Shown: positions 37,201 through 52,200 of the stretch, one piece after another
Layout of the letters: every line of letters starts with the position of its first letter
Position numbering within the stretch: the stretch's first letter is position 1
NCBI GenBank assembly: GCA_004794785.1
Contig: SJOL01009920.1
Span: forward strand, 5,765 to 69,764
DNA: 64,000 bases
Direction: 5' to 3'
From: Opisthorchis felineus
Taxonomy: Eukaryota; Platyhelminthes; Trematoda; Opisthorchiida; Opisthorchiidae
Translations under genes and position numbers: made by a program
Notes under the pieces: generated by a model
Databases searched by the model: none
Told to the model about the DNA's origin: nothing
The model's input: the letters and a program-made list of their open reading frames with translations, nothing else

Positions 37201-40200
37201 ACGATTGACGTAAAATCGTACGAACCTCGAGGAAGGACTTGGATGACCGATATTGGTCGCCGTAAATCTACTGTTAGGCAATGAAACCGAATGACTTTTG
37301 TTCCTTAGATGAAACATGCTATGGAGCCCAGAATCTCTCAGTATAGTACTGTGTCTGGTAAATCCATCATGCCGTCTTGTTGACGGGGGGTTTGGTGATA
37401 TTTTCTGATCAATTCGCTTCAAACACCTGTTTGTTGCCTCGTTGTACTTTTATTGGGTATGCGGATAACATTCTGTCTGTCGCCAAACAGTTTCATATTC
37501 AATGTCTCTTATGTCTGTCCGAATCTCTTGTCACCTGAAGTCAACTGCTTATCCATGTCATTATGAATGATCGAAGGCGTTCCATTTCTGTGGACCAAAC
37601 GCAGTAATGTTAGAACATTACAGTTGTACTGGATGACACATTTTCAGCTGAACAGTGATAGTTTGCAGTGTCTGCTTGGCTTATGAAACATTTGATAAGA
37701 CTCTGATATGTGCATCCAGAGATTGCTATTGGGAGGCGGGAGGTTGGGTTAGTTGAACAGGACAGTACCAGTGATTCAAGCCTCATATCGCCAAGAGCTA
37801 GGTTCTACTCCGTCTCATAATGGCTTATTGGCTTACTTACTGGTTTCGGTACTCCGAATTCACACCGAGCTCAGGCTTTTTCACAGCTGGATCAGTGTAA
37901 CTCACGTTATCGGACGTCATTCACAACATGTCTCATCTCGTAGTCCGGTGAAATCGAAATACCCGAAAACGGATATCATCCATGGTTGTTTGTCGGAACC
38001 CCAGAAACCCACGCATAAACTGATAAACTTGGTGTAAAAACGACGAAGCATTATGTGACTTGAGTCTAATCAGTAGTGCTCATGTGAGAATAGTTCCGAG
38101 CTGCCACATTTCGTTTGGTTTTCGTAGAGCTCACGCAAACGAGACTGTGACCCTTGGCAACCTGTCACAAACGGTGTTTAGTCTTGAGCTCCTTGGTTAG
38201 TTTTTTTTTCGCTAATAGAACTCCATAGCTATTTGATAACACTTACCTTTCCATACAACAGTGTTCCCTTGTGTTTCTTGTTCATTCTCTAGACGATGTT
38301 ATGGAGGATAGTAAGTGTACTTCGATCTCTGAATGGATTCTGTGATGTGAAGCAATGAAAATAAATTGTAGAATTAAATCGGTTCTCTACCGCAAGACAG
38401 TAAGTACTTTTCCATAGTTGGAAAACATGGTTGTTCAGTTCAAGTGAGCAGAAATAGTTTACAAAGGATATTGTGATTGACGAGAAACCATTTTCAGGTT
38501 CACCTGAAGCAAATCGGAACACTGAATCACAGTCGCCATCTCTACGGTGGTCAGTTCTCTACAAAAGTCATGCAACTCTGTTCCCGAACTAACTTTCCTG
38601 AAGATGTTTAGTTTTGACAACTACTTTCGTTTGCATACGAATTTGGTTTTAACTGGAGGATCAATGTATTGTGTGATATCACGAATATCGTACCAGCTGA
38701 AACGTGAGGCACCTGGTGCAGCACGGTTGAATCGGACCATCATAAATGAGATTCAGCTGGATTCAGCTGAGTCTCCTGTGAAAATCAAATTCCTGTGCAA
38801 ATGTGAGTATTTGTCGAAATCTGTCCAATATGGGTTCAAGTGGAAAATAAGGTTGATGGAAACTCGGGCACTGCCCTTACCTGATGAGTCCCAAGAAGGA
38901 CGAAACCGTTCGTGGACTGTGGATGAGTTTTCGGCAACCTTACGAGTAGTGTGCTAGGTCTAGACAACAGTATTTAGTTTTGGTTTCCTAGCTAGTTACC
39001 TAACCAGGCGGGTTGTGGCTAACTACACATGCCTATCACCTAGTTTTGTCGCCAAAAATTTAGGGGGATACCTCTATTACGTGTGCTCCGGTTAACCAAA
39101 CTCACTGCGTTCATTCTCATTTTCGTTTGTCCAACGTAGTCTCGGTTGCTGGAGTACACCAGTCCGGAACTGTGGAGAGTCAAGTGCTCACTGTCACATT
39201 GACTATCACAGAAGATCTAAGTCAACTGGCTGAGGTCGTCGAAGCGAAACGTCGGGAGTTTGTCTGTCTTGTCCTCCCAGGGCTCGCTCGTCTAGCGGTG
39301 GCTCCCAGAGCTCGTCCAGAAACACGAGCCATATGTGTGAAAGTGAGCGTTGACATGTGTTCATGATTTACCTTATTGCTTTCTATCCTTGGTTGCAACC
39401 TCTCCAGTGTTCGTATCGAGCTGGCCATCTTAATAAAACTTTTGTTTTGCAATTGCGGACGCCGTCGGAAGTGTGAGATCACATTTCTTAATGTCAACTT
39501 GCGTATTGGTACGTTATATCTGAACTGGAAGTAGCTCAGCGTTCAAGGTGTGAAACTACTAACCGAAAGTCCGTAGTCCGAACTCAACCTTGGCTTTTTG
39601 ACCCCTCCCCCTGTTCAGTCGTGAGCGCCTGGCATTGCCACAGCCCTCCTGCTCCCTCCGATTTGCATGTCAGCTGAGCACCAAAAGGGTGTCACAGTTG
39701 AACACTTAGTACTATCATTTCTATTACCTTATGTCTAGAACGGAGATCACCGGAGCTTAATTGGTCCATGCTCCAGTATAATCAGTACAATCCAGTACAA
39801 TCCTTCTGGAATGGGATATGACCTCTTCTGGAGAGGGGATGGCCTTCATTACGGTGTACCGCACCAGGTAATTGCTGACGGGAAGTGGCTTTACCTGAGG
39901 GAGTTCTGTTTTAGGTTATTGCACTAGTTTTCCTGGCGAATTTTGAATTCCGAAAAATCCTAACCACTTGGGTCCAGTTTTTTATAGGTGGTCGTATTCC
40001 GGAAGGACATTGTGCATATTATTGTGGTTGGAGCTTAGTTACCAAGGTTATCTAATGCACCATTCATCTAACAAGTCCTGTTGAGCCTACAGGGCTTGAT
40101 ACATTAGAGTTTACTGCCGTCAAAACGATAGCCCCACGTTCCTAAAAAAACGGTTGCAACCCCCGCTCCACTGCCTTCTCCTTGCTACTCGTCATCCGAT

Positions 40201-43200
40201 ACTCATAATACGGTATCCAAATCGCATACACCGAGTGTACCGGTGGTTTCACAGTCAAAAAACCAAGATCGTAGCTTAGTTCATCACAAAATACTTTGCT
40301 GTTTCAACCAGTAAATGGACAAATAGACATTTGTGCGTGTTCCAACGGCGTGTGAGAGTGATTGCAGCGTTGGTTCACTTCATCGAACGTAAATGTATGA
40401 AAAAGCAACAATATGTAAGCATACTTATGAGTAGGCGTGTCGATGAATCCCTACAACAGTCGGTGTTTCAGAATTCCACACGGGGCGGACAATACCTACA
40501 TCTTTACAGCTTTGCTGACTGGTCAAAACCCTGTTTTATATGTCTTGATGTATATGCGGCGAGAAGAACAGCCGCTTCTGGAGAGAGGTGCTGATTTCTA
40601 TCGACCAACCTGAGTGCTTCATCGATCTACCTAATGCTGTCTCTCCCCAAAAAGAACACAGTACATACAGCAAGCGGAAAAGCGGTTGAGTAGTTGGTTG
40701 GGTGGTTGGTAGGGCCGAGATGGCTCAGTGGTTAGAGCGCGAATTTACTGACCGGAAGCTCCGTGGTTCGAACCCGACCTCTGTCTCTCGACTTCCCCTG
40801 TCTAGGCTTGGGCAACCTGGCAGTATCTCAGCCCTCGTGCTTCCCTCTGGTGGCATGACAGCTAGGCACCGAAAGGGTGTTACAGCTGAACGATTATCTT
40901 TTATTTTATCTGAGTAGAAAATATGGTTGGCGTAAACCCGGGGACTATGCCTACTTGATGAGCCCAAGAAGGTTGGGACTTGTAGTGGGCTGTCGAAAAG
41001 GTTTCAGCAACCTTATGAGTGCTGTGTTACGTTGATAAGGATTTATACCTAGTTCACATTTCAAACGAGATCGGTTGGAAAATAGCATGACATTGGAGTT
41101 GAACTGAGCCTTCAGATAAATCAATGCGTTGTACAATTGTGCTCTATCCAGATCACTCGAAAAGCGCCACCCTAAATCATTGGATTTCTTTCCTCTCTCC
41201 CCCCCCTACGTAATTTATCAATTTTCTCGCAGTTTTGTAACCATATGCGCCAGCAGAACAGCTTTACTGTCAATCGCTTCCTGCAAACCGGCCACCGGAT
41301 AGATCCGAAAACTTCGTTCTCAGTAGATTTGCGAAACTGAACTCAAAGCTTCTGTCAATTAACAAGAGGAACTCTGTTGATCAAAGTTTACCAGCCAGCT
41401 TCTTGTGCATAAAACTTTCTGAAGCAGTGCCTTTCGTTGCCATGGTTCTGATTACATGACATTTGCTTTAACATCTTATTGTCTGTCAGACACTGACTAA
41501 CCCCGTTTCGTATGTAATCAGCGTTCATTTTGACAGCGGAAATATATCTTCCATCTCTACTGATGTGAGGGAAATAGACAGGTCGCAGTTTCACCCTGTA
41601 TCACTCCGGATGTACAACACGGTTAACGCGTATTTCCGTTGAATACGCCTGAATTACATCAACTACTTGATGGCAACTCCTTCAAACTTCCCTCGAAGGT
41701 GACTGAGTTGTTACGGCACCAGCCTATAGAAATAAGCTTTCGAGACTCCGTTTAGTTTTGTGAAACTGACTGGGAACCATGATTGGTCTGATGCTGCAAA
41801 GCATACCGAATTAATTCAGGGACCTAACCGTAACGAACTTCAGTACGCAGCCAGCATGCCCCAGTGCGCAGTTTTCGGCACATATGCATTTTATTATTGT
41901 TGGTGTTTCGATTCAAACAGAAACAGATATATCAACAGTGAAGTCAGTTTCTGCGGGAAGTCCGAACAGCATCTTCATCTCACTTGGTAAGCATCAGCTG
42001 CGTGAACGTCACGAGTCTTTAGGGTGATTGGAGCCCTAAACCTTCCTCTCAGTAGTTGAGCATTATACAAGTGGTTGATCGGCAATGTGGTAAACTGACT
42101 ACCACAAATGAGATAAGTTGATTGAAAAAATTGTAACTAACTCGGAGAGTCATAATGGGGGTTAGATACTGAAATCAAACACAATAAACAAGGAAACAAG
42201 TAACCAGGGTCATGGGACCATTGACTAGACGTTAGGATTTCAGGGCCCCCCTCTACCGGGTTGATCAAAATGTTTGTTCAGTTCTCGGAAAACAAACGGA
42301 GGAAACTACTCTCAATTGTGGCTTTTAAAGATGTTTATTGCGTCCGATCTTCTTGTTTAATCAAGAACTGCCCTTTGTTTTCCCACCCCTTGTAATAGTA
42401 TATCAATCTGTCGTTTCGGACGGTTTGTTGAAAGAGGCTGTGCCAGTGAATCGATTTCGTTGTATGCTAATCTCGCTTACCGGCGCCCCCAACCCCTGTG
42501 GAAACAAACGGTGACGATATAACAAGGCTGAACTGTTTTCTTACCCACATGGACACTACAATAGTGTTCGTTCACAGTACACCAGTTATTTCAAATCAGG
42601 GATTAGCCAACTACCCTAGTTACCGATCGTCCCGGAAGCGCTCATCACCAACTTTTATTTTCCAATTGAGTCAAAATATCAATGCGGAAAATTATCAAAT
42701 ATGTGACATTCACTAAAGCAAAGTGACGTGAACTGGAGTAGTCTTGCAGAGGAAGCCAAGTCACGCCACCTACGTGCAAACCATGCTGAGAAATTTCGAG
42801 AGTGAGGAGGTTTCTCTCCGGACAAGCTGTACGGTTGACTTGGTGTTTGCAAGGATGATCGAAAATCCATCTGTACCTCGTTGATCACCACACTCCGACT
42901 ACTTCCTACTATCGTCCAATTTCACCTTGTTCAACTAGACCAACCGTATTTCCTCTAGCATATGGCTCATGTATTTGTTCCTACTGAGAGTTCGTTTAAA
43001 AGATTCTTTCTTTTGGCTAAGCTGACCTTGAATGGTCACTACTGGCTGGTCCGCATATTCACAAAAAGTGGGAATGTTCTCCTCCAGATGTCCGCGTTGT
43101 TTGTTGGACTGGTCAATTCGAGAAGCACTGTTTCCCTTGTCCATTTGGTTTGTATACAAACCACTGACTGGCCTGCCGTTCGTAGGCAGCATTATCGATG

Positions 43201-46200
43201 TTGTTTTCGCCATGGCGAAAAGCGGTGTTTTCGCACACCGCTTGGTCAACCATGGGGGCGAGATGGCTCAGTGGTTAGAGCGCGAATTTACTGACCGGAA
43301 GTTCCGTGGTTCGGACCCGACCTCTGCATCTCGACTGTCTAGGCTTGGGCAACCTGGCACTATCCAAGCCCTCCTGTTTCCTTCGGTTGGCTTGACAGCT
43401 AGGCACCGAAAGGGTGTTACAACTGAACGACTATCTTATCTAATTATCTTGGTCAACCAACCCTTTGACTGCCCTCCGTGAGCTCTCAAATGTTTTTCGA
43501 CTGAAAGTCGGCTTTGATGAATCAAAGACAGGTAGTAAGCAGTCACACACCCGACTTTTCAGTTTGTTTGGGTGCCATATTTCCAAACTGTGCTTTTCAT
43601 CAAGTTCGTTTACGTTTTTGGAGACTGCAGTTTTCCTAGTGCTCACTGTTGTACTAACTCTGACCGCCCGGAATTCACTTGTTCCTTGTTCTCTCTGAAT
43701 GTAGATCATTGCAAATCTGGCTCAAACCCTTTTGGGAGAAAATGATACTCTCAGCTCGGCGAACAGTATGAGTGATATACCTAACGTACAGGGCACTGCA
43801 GGAGCGGAAGTCACAGTGCAACCAGGTGACCGACCCCTGAGTGCAGATGTTGAAGTTCTCCTGAAGGAACTAAATGCACCGACTATATATGAACGTGCAC
43901 AGAGTGTGGTCAATTTGTGTGCCAATAAACCTGAAGCTGTCATGTCCCAATCATATTATCCTACCGGGTCACCTCGGAACAGACCCAAACGACCGGAAAA
44001 ACGAGCCCCAATTGCTGCAACCCTTGGCGCGGCCGTCCAACCACCCACAGCTGATGTGCTCATAACGTTGTTTGATATTGTAAACAGGCTGATGATTCCT
44101 TATGTAAGTTTATCAGTCATTCACTTTGAACGATTATCCCTTAATGCAGTGCTAAATTGGTACGGATACGATGGTTTGTTCGCGGTGTACGCTTTAACCA
44201 TTCGTGCAAATTTGTCTGGCCACCAAATCCCTGTCTCGTCCGTCGGTCCCACGCTGTTGGACCTATTTTTGTCCATCCATCGATCTGTCAGGCCATTTTT
44301 CTTGGCAGTTGAATTGACTTTTGCGGCAGGCATCCATTCACCATGCATGTGATCCCGTATCGCTCAAATGGAATGGTTGACTGCAAATTCGGTTCACGCT
44401 GCAATTAATCCCCCTCGAGGACAGGGGAGTTTTACTCTCCACCTTTGTCTTTACACCTCTGTTGTCCTTCATTCACTCACAGTAGATAGACCACAACTCT
44501 GTTATAAGAACTCACTTGGACTTTCGTCAATGTTGCTTACCTCGATTTGGATTTTATCAAGACGACTCGTTTATCAATAGGTTACCGATCGTTTCGTTTG
44601 ATATACCATTACCGTCATTCAGCATAAAAGAACCTCTAGTTGGATTTTAGCTTATAGTTGGTCCACCCTATCGATAGAGGAAAAGCTGGGTTTTTTTTCG
44701 AGTATACATCTGCAATTCGTTTGTCTATCGCTCCAGCACATACACGCTACTGCGCGGGTTCGTAATAGCCCGATAAGGTGCTATTGGGAACAGCGTGCGT
44801 ATGCGCCGAACTGTACCCTGGAGCAACGTTTTTCTTCTTGTAGACACGTGAGCCAGTTTGTAGTACCGCATATATGCTATTACGAGATTCCTTCGTCATA
44901 TAGTTTGAACAGTGTCGGTTGAGGGGTTATGAGTGAGCTTATTGTGAAAGTTTTGCCCTGATAGCACTTTCCTGTTAACTAAACAGCCTAACTTAAGGAG
45001 TGTTAGTATATGTGGTGCTAACACGCCACATGCCACGTAATCGTTTCTCCCAGAAAGGTCCAAAAAGCATATGAAATTACCTTGTCCTGCCTGAACTGGT
45101 CTCCGACAACGTGCATCCTGCAGTAACCGTCCCTCTACGTTGGTGGTTTTCCACTTCATATTTGCCTTGTGATCTTTGGAAAACAGGCGACCACATTTGC
45201 GTACGCAATAGAAAATGTATGCTTTTCCCTACTTTCTCTCCACGGTGATTGGCTAGATACTTCCTCCTCGAACATAAGTCCAAACACTGTATGTTTGCAG
45301 TGGTTTGTTCAGGGCTACTCGTCATCCACATTTCCGGCCATTCCCATGAGGGCGCGCTGTGGGTGTGACCTGCTTGCTACGTTGGGGCTATGTAACCCTC
45401 CCCGAGCATGGTTGAAATCACAGGTAGATGTGGGATCAAACCGAATTCGCTGGCGTTCACGTTACCACTTTCTGTCCAGGATGTCAGAGTGAGAAGGTGT
45501 ATACACCTTCTTATAGCTGTGCTGGACACATCCCCTCCCCATTTTTACCTTTTTTCACTCATCGTGGCTTCCTCCAATCAAACTGACATTGTTATACGGC
45601 AGTGGAGTGGTGTTAATGATCGGAACTTTAATGTGGCTTGGTGATTTTGAGAACTTATAAACTGAACGATTTAGATTTTTCCCTCTGAAGGAGCCTTTTT
45701 CTGGTGATCTTCGTCTCAATTCAGTCCAATTTCAACTTATCAGCTATAAACCGTGTACCATAGGCACGTTGGTTCCAGCTGCTACAGTTTCGATCACCTG
45801 AAATCGGGAGTGTGGGACCTACAAGTAGGCCTTGGTGCTGTCATCAGCTAAGCAACTCCTTTGTGTGACAATTCTTACTATCTTGGAGTAACCATTCAAC
45901 TGATGAACCAGCTTTTTCAACTTTTCCCGTAGTCATGGATTTTTTCAGAAGGCCGTTGGTATGGCAATATAAAACCTCCTCAATCATTTGGTCTACTCAT
46001 TTATCGACTGACCAGATCGATGTCACTCACTATTTTTGTCCATAAAATTCCGGTAAATTATATGACCCTTGATGTTTTCTCTGTTTGTGTGTGTGTGTGT
46101 GCGTGTGCGCACAATTTCGGTACATTCCCACAATCCAGGTTTTTGTATATGCGGTAGCAACATCACAGCTGTCCCGTACATTTTTCATTTCAAGGTCAAA

Positions 46201-49200
46201 TAGGGTAAGTTTCTTCTCGTCGTTTAACATTGCGCAGGTGATCGCATAACACTCAACCTACTATACTATACGCGTGTTCATGCGTGAAACCACAACTACT
46301 ACTCTAACCTGTCTTACAGTGTGTCACATAAATGTTTTAGTGGGGTCAACATGGGTTTGATAAAACTGGTTGTCTAGAACAACAACATCGAGTATTCGGC
46401 TCTAGGTTCGCAGAAGATAGTCATGAATCACCTCTCTATAACAAGGGAAACGTTGGGTTGCTCTATATCTATGCCTGTAGCTACACATTGTTTATTTTTT
46501 CTGTTGTTTCGTTACTTGACTGCATATCGTAAGCTAAACGCTCAGGTTCTTTTTCCCCCCTTGGTTATTAGAAATTCCAACATCTAGTTCGAATTTGCTT
46601 CCATTGGTCAGACTGAAGCTCTGTTCGCATATTACCAAGTAGGGGCGAGATGGCTCAGTGGTTAGAGCGCGATTTACTGACCGGAAGCTCCGTGGTTTGA
46701 ACCCGACCTCTGCCTCTCGACTTTCCCTGTCTAGGCTTGGGCAACCTGGCAGTATCCCAGCCCCCGTGCTTCCTTTGGGTGGCATGGCAGCTAGGCACGG
46801 AAAGGGTGCTACAGCTGAACGACCGTCATATTACCAAGTATAATACACCCCGAAAGAGCAGTTATCCTTAGAATAGAGCATCTTATTGGAGATAAGGTAT
46901 TTGATCTTTCGTGGTATTTGGCCAGGGACGCTGTGATGGACTTTTCGGGTGACTTACTACTTACAGGACTATCGTCTGCGTTAGACGATGCCGTGGATTG
47001 CAACGGCCTAGGCGGATTCCCCAGGGTGCTGTTGAATATGGCAGCTACTCTACCTTTTGCATGACATCGACGGTATAGGTGGAACAGAGTCACCGTCGTT
47101 ATCCTCTGACTCATCATCCTTATGGGCGGGGCTTGCTTTGCCCGTCACAGCGTGATTGGTTGACTTTTATTCCGGCAATCTGGTTGCCATGTCTCAGAAA
47201 CATGTTGATGTCCGCGTAGGCGTGCCTACCTCTCATGATATGCGGTGCTTTCGGTCAGCCAGTGTCTGACCACACTGTACTTCTTACCTGGTATGGGCAG
47301 CGTTTTCACATATTGGGTGTGACAGTCTCATGCTCAAACGTCACATGCACTACAGCTCACGTTAAACATACAGTCAGCCAGACATGGTTCAATCAATGTA
47401 GTCAGCATCGGCGTTAGAAAGCCTGGTGAGAGTTTTCGCGGAGAATGATACGGCATTCGTTCGAAGCGCCAACTTGAGTTATGGGTTGCTTTCTAGGTCA
47501 TAATGCAGAATGTTTATTCAATACACTTGCTGATTAATCGGAAGAATAGAATGATAAACGGTTGTTTGCGGAAGTTCCCTTTGATCCTGCGGGAAACTGA
47601 TATGATCGCCCTGTTGTCCTAATTCAGTTTCCATATCCTAGTCGTGTAAATTTACTGTTAACTACTCACTAAACTGGGAATAGCGAGCCCGAAATTTGGT
47701 AAAGGAGAAATGTCGCAGTGTCTTGATTATTGGACAACCTAATGATGTGCTCGTTTGACGGCAAGAAACTGGCGTTATCGTTCGATCATTTGAGTGCCAT
47801 TCGAATAGTGTTTGATTTGAACTTTTGGGGACTAAGGGCTTTGGCTGCATCCCCGTCTTCTGACTTGTGAATTCTGTTCATTCGGCCGAAAATGTGTCGG
47901 TAAGACAAAAAAAGCGACTTAGCAGGCCGCCTTAATCGGCACACATTTTCGTCAACACAAAGCACGCTCACCTTAAACGTTCGATCGACCGTGCGGAGAA
48001 GTTTGACGCCTTTGGTCTCATTTCCATGTGAGGGAACCTAGTGGCGGGTCCAATGACAGTATGCAGCTCACACCGATCATATGTTGTAACTATTCGTGGG
48101 CAGTTGTTCGTGAAGCAGTTTTCCTATAACCCAACAACTGTGCACCGAAAGTGTCAGCTCTTGGAGAAGGGGACTCATCACTCACCGTTATCCTCTCCAC
48201 AGCGACCACCGCGCTGCATTAAGCAGTTTTGATTGGTTCATTCAAATTCTGGTCTTGGTTATTTCTGTGTGCATCGGCTAAGATGCAGTTGCTCCTGTTT
48301 CACTGGCTATGATCTCATCACCCAAAATGTAAAAAACTGTGAATAATTTACCAACAGACGTTGGATGACCATAATCTCTACGGCATCCGCCATCCAGGAG
48401 TGACTTTCTGGCGGGCACCGTCAACCGCTACCATAGAGGGGTTTTGCGGTTCATCTACCAGTGATTTAGTTCTGATGTCTCATACGCTGTGCGCGACAGC
48501 TTGCTGTGCGCAATCGTTTGAGTACGGTAGAAGTAGAGTGACTACACTTAGTCCGGATGAAACAGACCACTTCGGCATACGTCTCATCCGGGGCGCTTAT
48601 TTGAGACAATCGTGCACATTTCAGGCTGCCTTGTTTTCGGCGGCGAGTAATTGGCTGGTGTATCCGTCTGTGATATCACCTTGACGGCAACCAGACAGAC
48701 AGTCATGTGGCCGGTACGACGTTGGTTTTAGACAGCCCTTCTGGCTGAGTCATTCAAATTGAACTTGACCAACGGAGTGAAATTAATGTCTCCACATTCG
48801 TCTCTGTCGATTAAACATGAAGAAGCAATCTCATCACTTCAATTTATGGGATCCTGAGAATGATTCAAAGGTCTGCGAAACATGTGGCGCTGTAGTCAGC
48901 ATTACCCAGTTCCAAACAATTGAGGAATCCTACGTGTTATGAAGGCTTTTTCGCTGAGTGACATGTATCAGTTGGTCTGCCTTAAAACCAGGACAAAGAT
49001 CAGTGAAACCAATCTTGAAGTAGCGTTTAATGTCGAGGTCAATTTTTTTCTTAAATTTTGAATTTCAGACCCACATATCTTCTGGAGTTTAAATGTTATT
49101 CATCCCCTAAACTGGATTCATTCTCCAAAAAACCGTACCTCCTTAGATTTTTCCAAATTCTTTCTCAAATCATTTATTAGTTGGCATCCGACCACTCTGA

Positions 49201-52200
49201 TATCTTGAAGTTTCTTGTAAAGCTGCGTAGCAAAAACCCGATAAAGGAAGATTTTATTCAGATATGCACATCTGAATGCTTTTGTGGGTTGTAAATTCTA
49301 CTGTATACATGTAAACTGTTGGAAAGCAGCCGAAGCCCTATCAGTTTTCGACCTGTCGGTCGGTACTGGACAATCGGGTTACGATCTTCTCGGTTTCGAG
49401 GCACCCACGACCCATTGGCCCTGCACGGCCTGCGTGCTGCGCCCTCTGTAGGACTGTTCACTCCTAGTCCATGGCACTGTTTGGTTTAACATTCTGTTAG
49501 CGACCCTGCCAGATCCTCTTGTTCCGGGACTTAACAGCGCAGCAACTCGGATGTTCCAACGGGTATGGACTGCACCACATTTTCCGTAAGCCAATAGGAT
49601 AAGACCTGCAGTGTCTTATTGACACAATGCAGAAGATGGGAATGCAGCCTCACAGCTGCTGACTTGATGCGTCAGCGGCGGTAATCCGTAATAGCACCTT
49701 AGCCATGACAATGGCGATACGGTAAACTATTTACTCACCGCAGAACTCAGTTGAGACCGCAATAACCCAACGTGATACATCCATCTATCGGCGCCAACCA
49801 GTCAAACAACTGATCAAAAATCATGGTTTTCGAAACAGACGAAAGGCTCTAACAATAAGGTTGTACATCATCGCAAAGCGCGAGGTTAACGGAACTGAAC
49901 TTATGCTCCAAAATTACAGCAAATATCCAATGAATTTCGGACTCTTTACACTTACGGCCTTCTACTATCAACCGTAAAGTACGAATAAAAAGTCGCTAAA
50001 ACTCTAAACAGCGCATTCCCTGTTGCATGAAACCCCTGATTTTTCGGACTGTATTTCATCAAGCTGCCCGAAAGCTTCGTTCTAAATTATGCGAAAACTG
50101 GTACGACCAGAGCTTCTTAATTACTCTGTTTGCATTATATCATGCAATATGTGACTCTTTTACACAACCCTATATTCACATAATGGGTCGGAGCGATATT
50201 TTGGTTAATAATTTGTCAGGTAGCAAACTGGCACAATGTACACTGCTTTTTCGTAATTCGTATCTGTATTAAATTAATACCTTGAGCCCGGCTAAGCAGC
50301 GTGCCTTACGGGCTTCCCTGTCTTCTAGGTGTTTCTATGGTATTCTTCCTCAAAGGACAATCCTCAGAACCAGCTATAGCCTTACTGTTTCTCACGTGAT
50401 TTAGCATCAATTTCGCCTGACTTATCTCCGATCTGAAAACATAAGCTTCTAACTTTCATGTATAATCGTCAATGGGTTTTCGAAAATGGTCTACTCTACC
50501 TTTCTAAATCCCCACACTCAGAGGTTGTCCGACTGAAGAGGAAATTAAATTAAGCGGTAAAATGATATCTTCTTGTCTTCCGGTGTTGCGATATTAAATC
50601 CTACTTCCACAGAATGACCATGATTACACAATAGTTGCACTGTCTGTGCAGACTATGGTTTCAAGAGTTGCTTTTCGCTTTTTTTAGCCATCACTTCGGG
50701 TATTCTAGCCATCCTCAGTGGTATGGATATGCTTTGTTCAGGAATTACCATACCAGGTTTCCAAGGTTCAGGCAGAAATATACACGCATCCACGCGCACA
50801 TAACTCTAATCAGTACAGTGAAGGAACAAGAGAAACCGGGTAAAATAACTTGGTTCTTCGATTGCAAAATCGAACCCTGTTCGACGAAGCGGGCAGAAGC
50901 CGTGGTAGAAAAGTCTCCTCAACCACTGACGTCGGAAGAAGGCAGCTCTGTGAAGCCGTAAAATACATTAAAGCACATATTTTTACCTTCACTGCAATAC
51001 ATAGATAATTCATCATTACGTTTCCAACCAATATTTATTCAATGTGAGCATCCAAAATACTGTAAAAAATCGTTCAGCTGTAACATCCTTTTTTTGCCTT
51101 GCTGCCATGCCACTCGAAGGAAGCACGAGGGCTGGGAAACTGCCAGGTTACCCAAGCCCAGACAGGAGAAGTTGAGATGCAGAGTTCGGGTTCGAACCAC
51201 GGACCGTCCGGTCAGTGAACTCCTGCTGTATTAAATTATACACTACAGAGTGATTACATCAGGCGTCTTACAGCATGCATCTTTGCAGCTGTAGTGGACA
51301 TTTACTAGGAGCAGTTGGTATACTGTGTGCACAGCGTGCATTTGATACCAGTCACATGTTTCGACTTGACCCCCAGTTGAATTCTGAATGAAGTGCAATG
51401 ACCCCCACGCGAGAACTAGTTATTTTCAGCCGGTCAACAGCCAGCCTGTGCTGAGAAACGGTCGCGGTAACTTTTCGGGTTTTTGACCATGAATCTCTTG
51501 GAAAACAACATCGGTGGCAATTTTGGTACTTAATAGAATAACCTGATCGCTCAGTTGGAACACCATTTTGGTACCATGTCACGCGAAAGAAGTACGAGGG
51601 CTGAGATACTTCCAGGCTACCCAGGCCTAGACAGTTGCAGTCGAGGTGCCGAACCACGTACCTTCGGGTCAGTAAGTTCGCTCCATAACCACTGAGCCAG
51701 CTCTACAATTGGCTGCTGTTATTAGAATAAAGATATCCAGACACAACCAACTCATCACTGCTTTCTCCCGTTAAGCAGAAAGCGTTCAACAATCAGCTTT
51801 TGTTCTCCCACATGAGTGAAAAGCCCATGGAACCGACTGCTGATTTCGATCTCCTTCTTGTGATGTACAGACCGAATGCGACTAACAAAGTGATCTGTTC
51901 AGAAAAAAAACACTGGGAGTTGCTTGATCTTCCCACATGAGAAGTCGTCACTTGAGGAGCCAGTCAACACGTGACCACGTGATTGAAGGATGAGTGGCGC
52001 CATATACTGTCTAGGTGGGAGTTAACCACACTGGTGAACAGCCACTCGTTGCCGAACAGTTAAGTGTTCAAACTACGAGCTGAGGGGTCGGGGTTTCGAA
52101 ACTCCTTAGTGAAGTTTCGTGGGATGCGCATTGCTGACGATTTACAGTAACGATGAAGCAGCCGTACACTGCTTCTCAGCTTTTCAGCACAGAGTGAATG

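Larger units (their letters stand above)
39343..43704 (+). other. ULK4 intron 8, 4.4 kb
   Basis: Starts GTGAGC and ends TGAATGTAG. It holds three plus-strand SINEs (39527-39707, 40712-40910, 43253-43447), a family B fragment (40930-41040) and a double palindrome (43204-43242). Nothing was recognised in 39708-40711 or 41041-43203. Confidence 0.82.

Noticed and set aside
40720..40795. tRNA gene suggested by matching A and B boxes
   Set aside because: The same boxes recur in 12 copies with a shared non-tRNA 3' body and target-site duplications, so this is the head of a SINE. No convincing cloverleaf or 3' end is present.
40702..40917. Open frame [15 protein letters not shown]..., with parallel frames at 43032-43481 and 46658-46843
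   Set aside because: The frames lie wholly or partly on SINE copies and owe their similarity to each other to the SINE sequence. They are chance translations of a tRNA-derived repeat, not genes.
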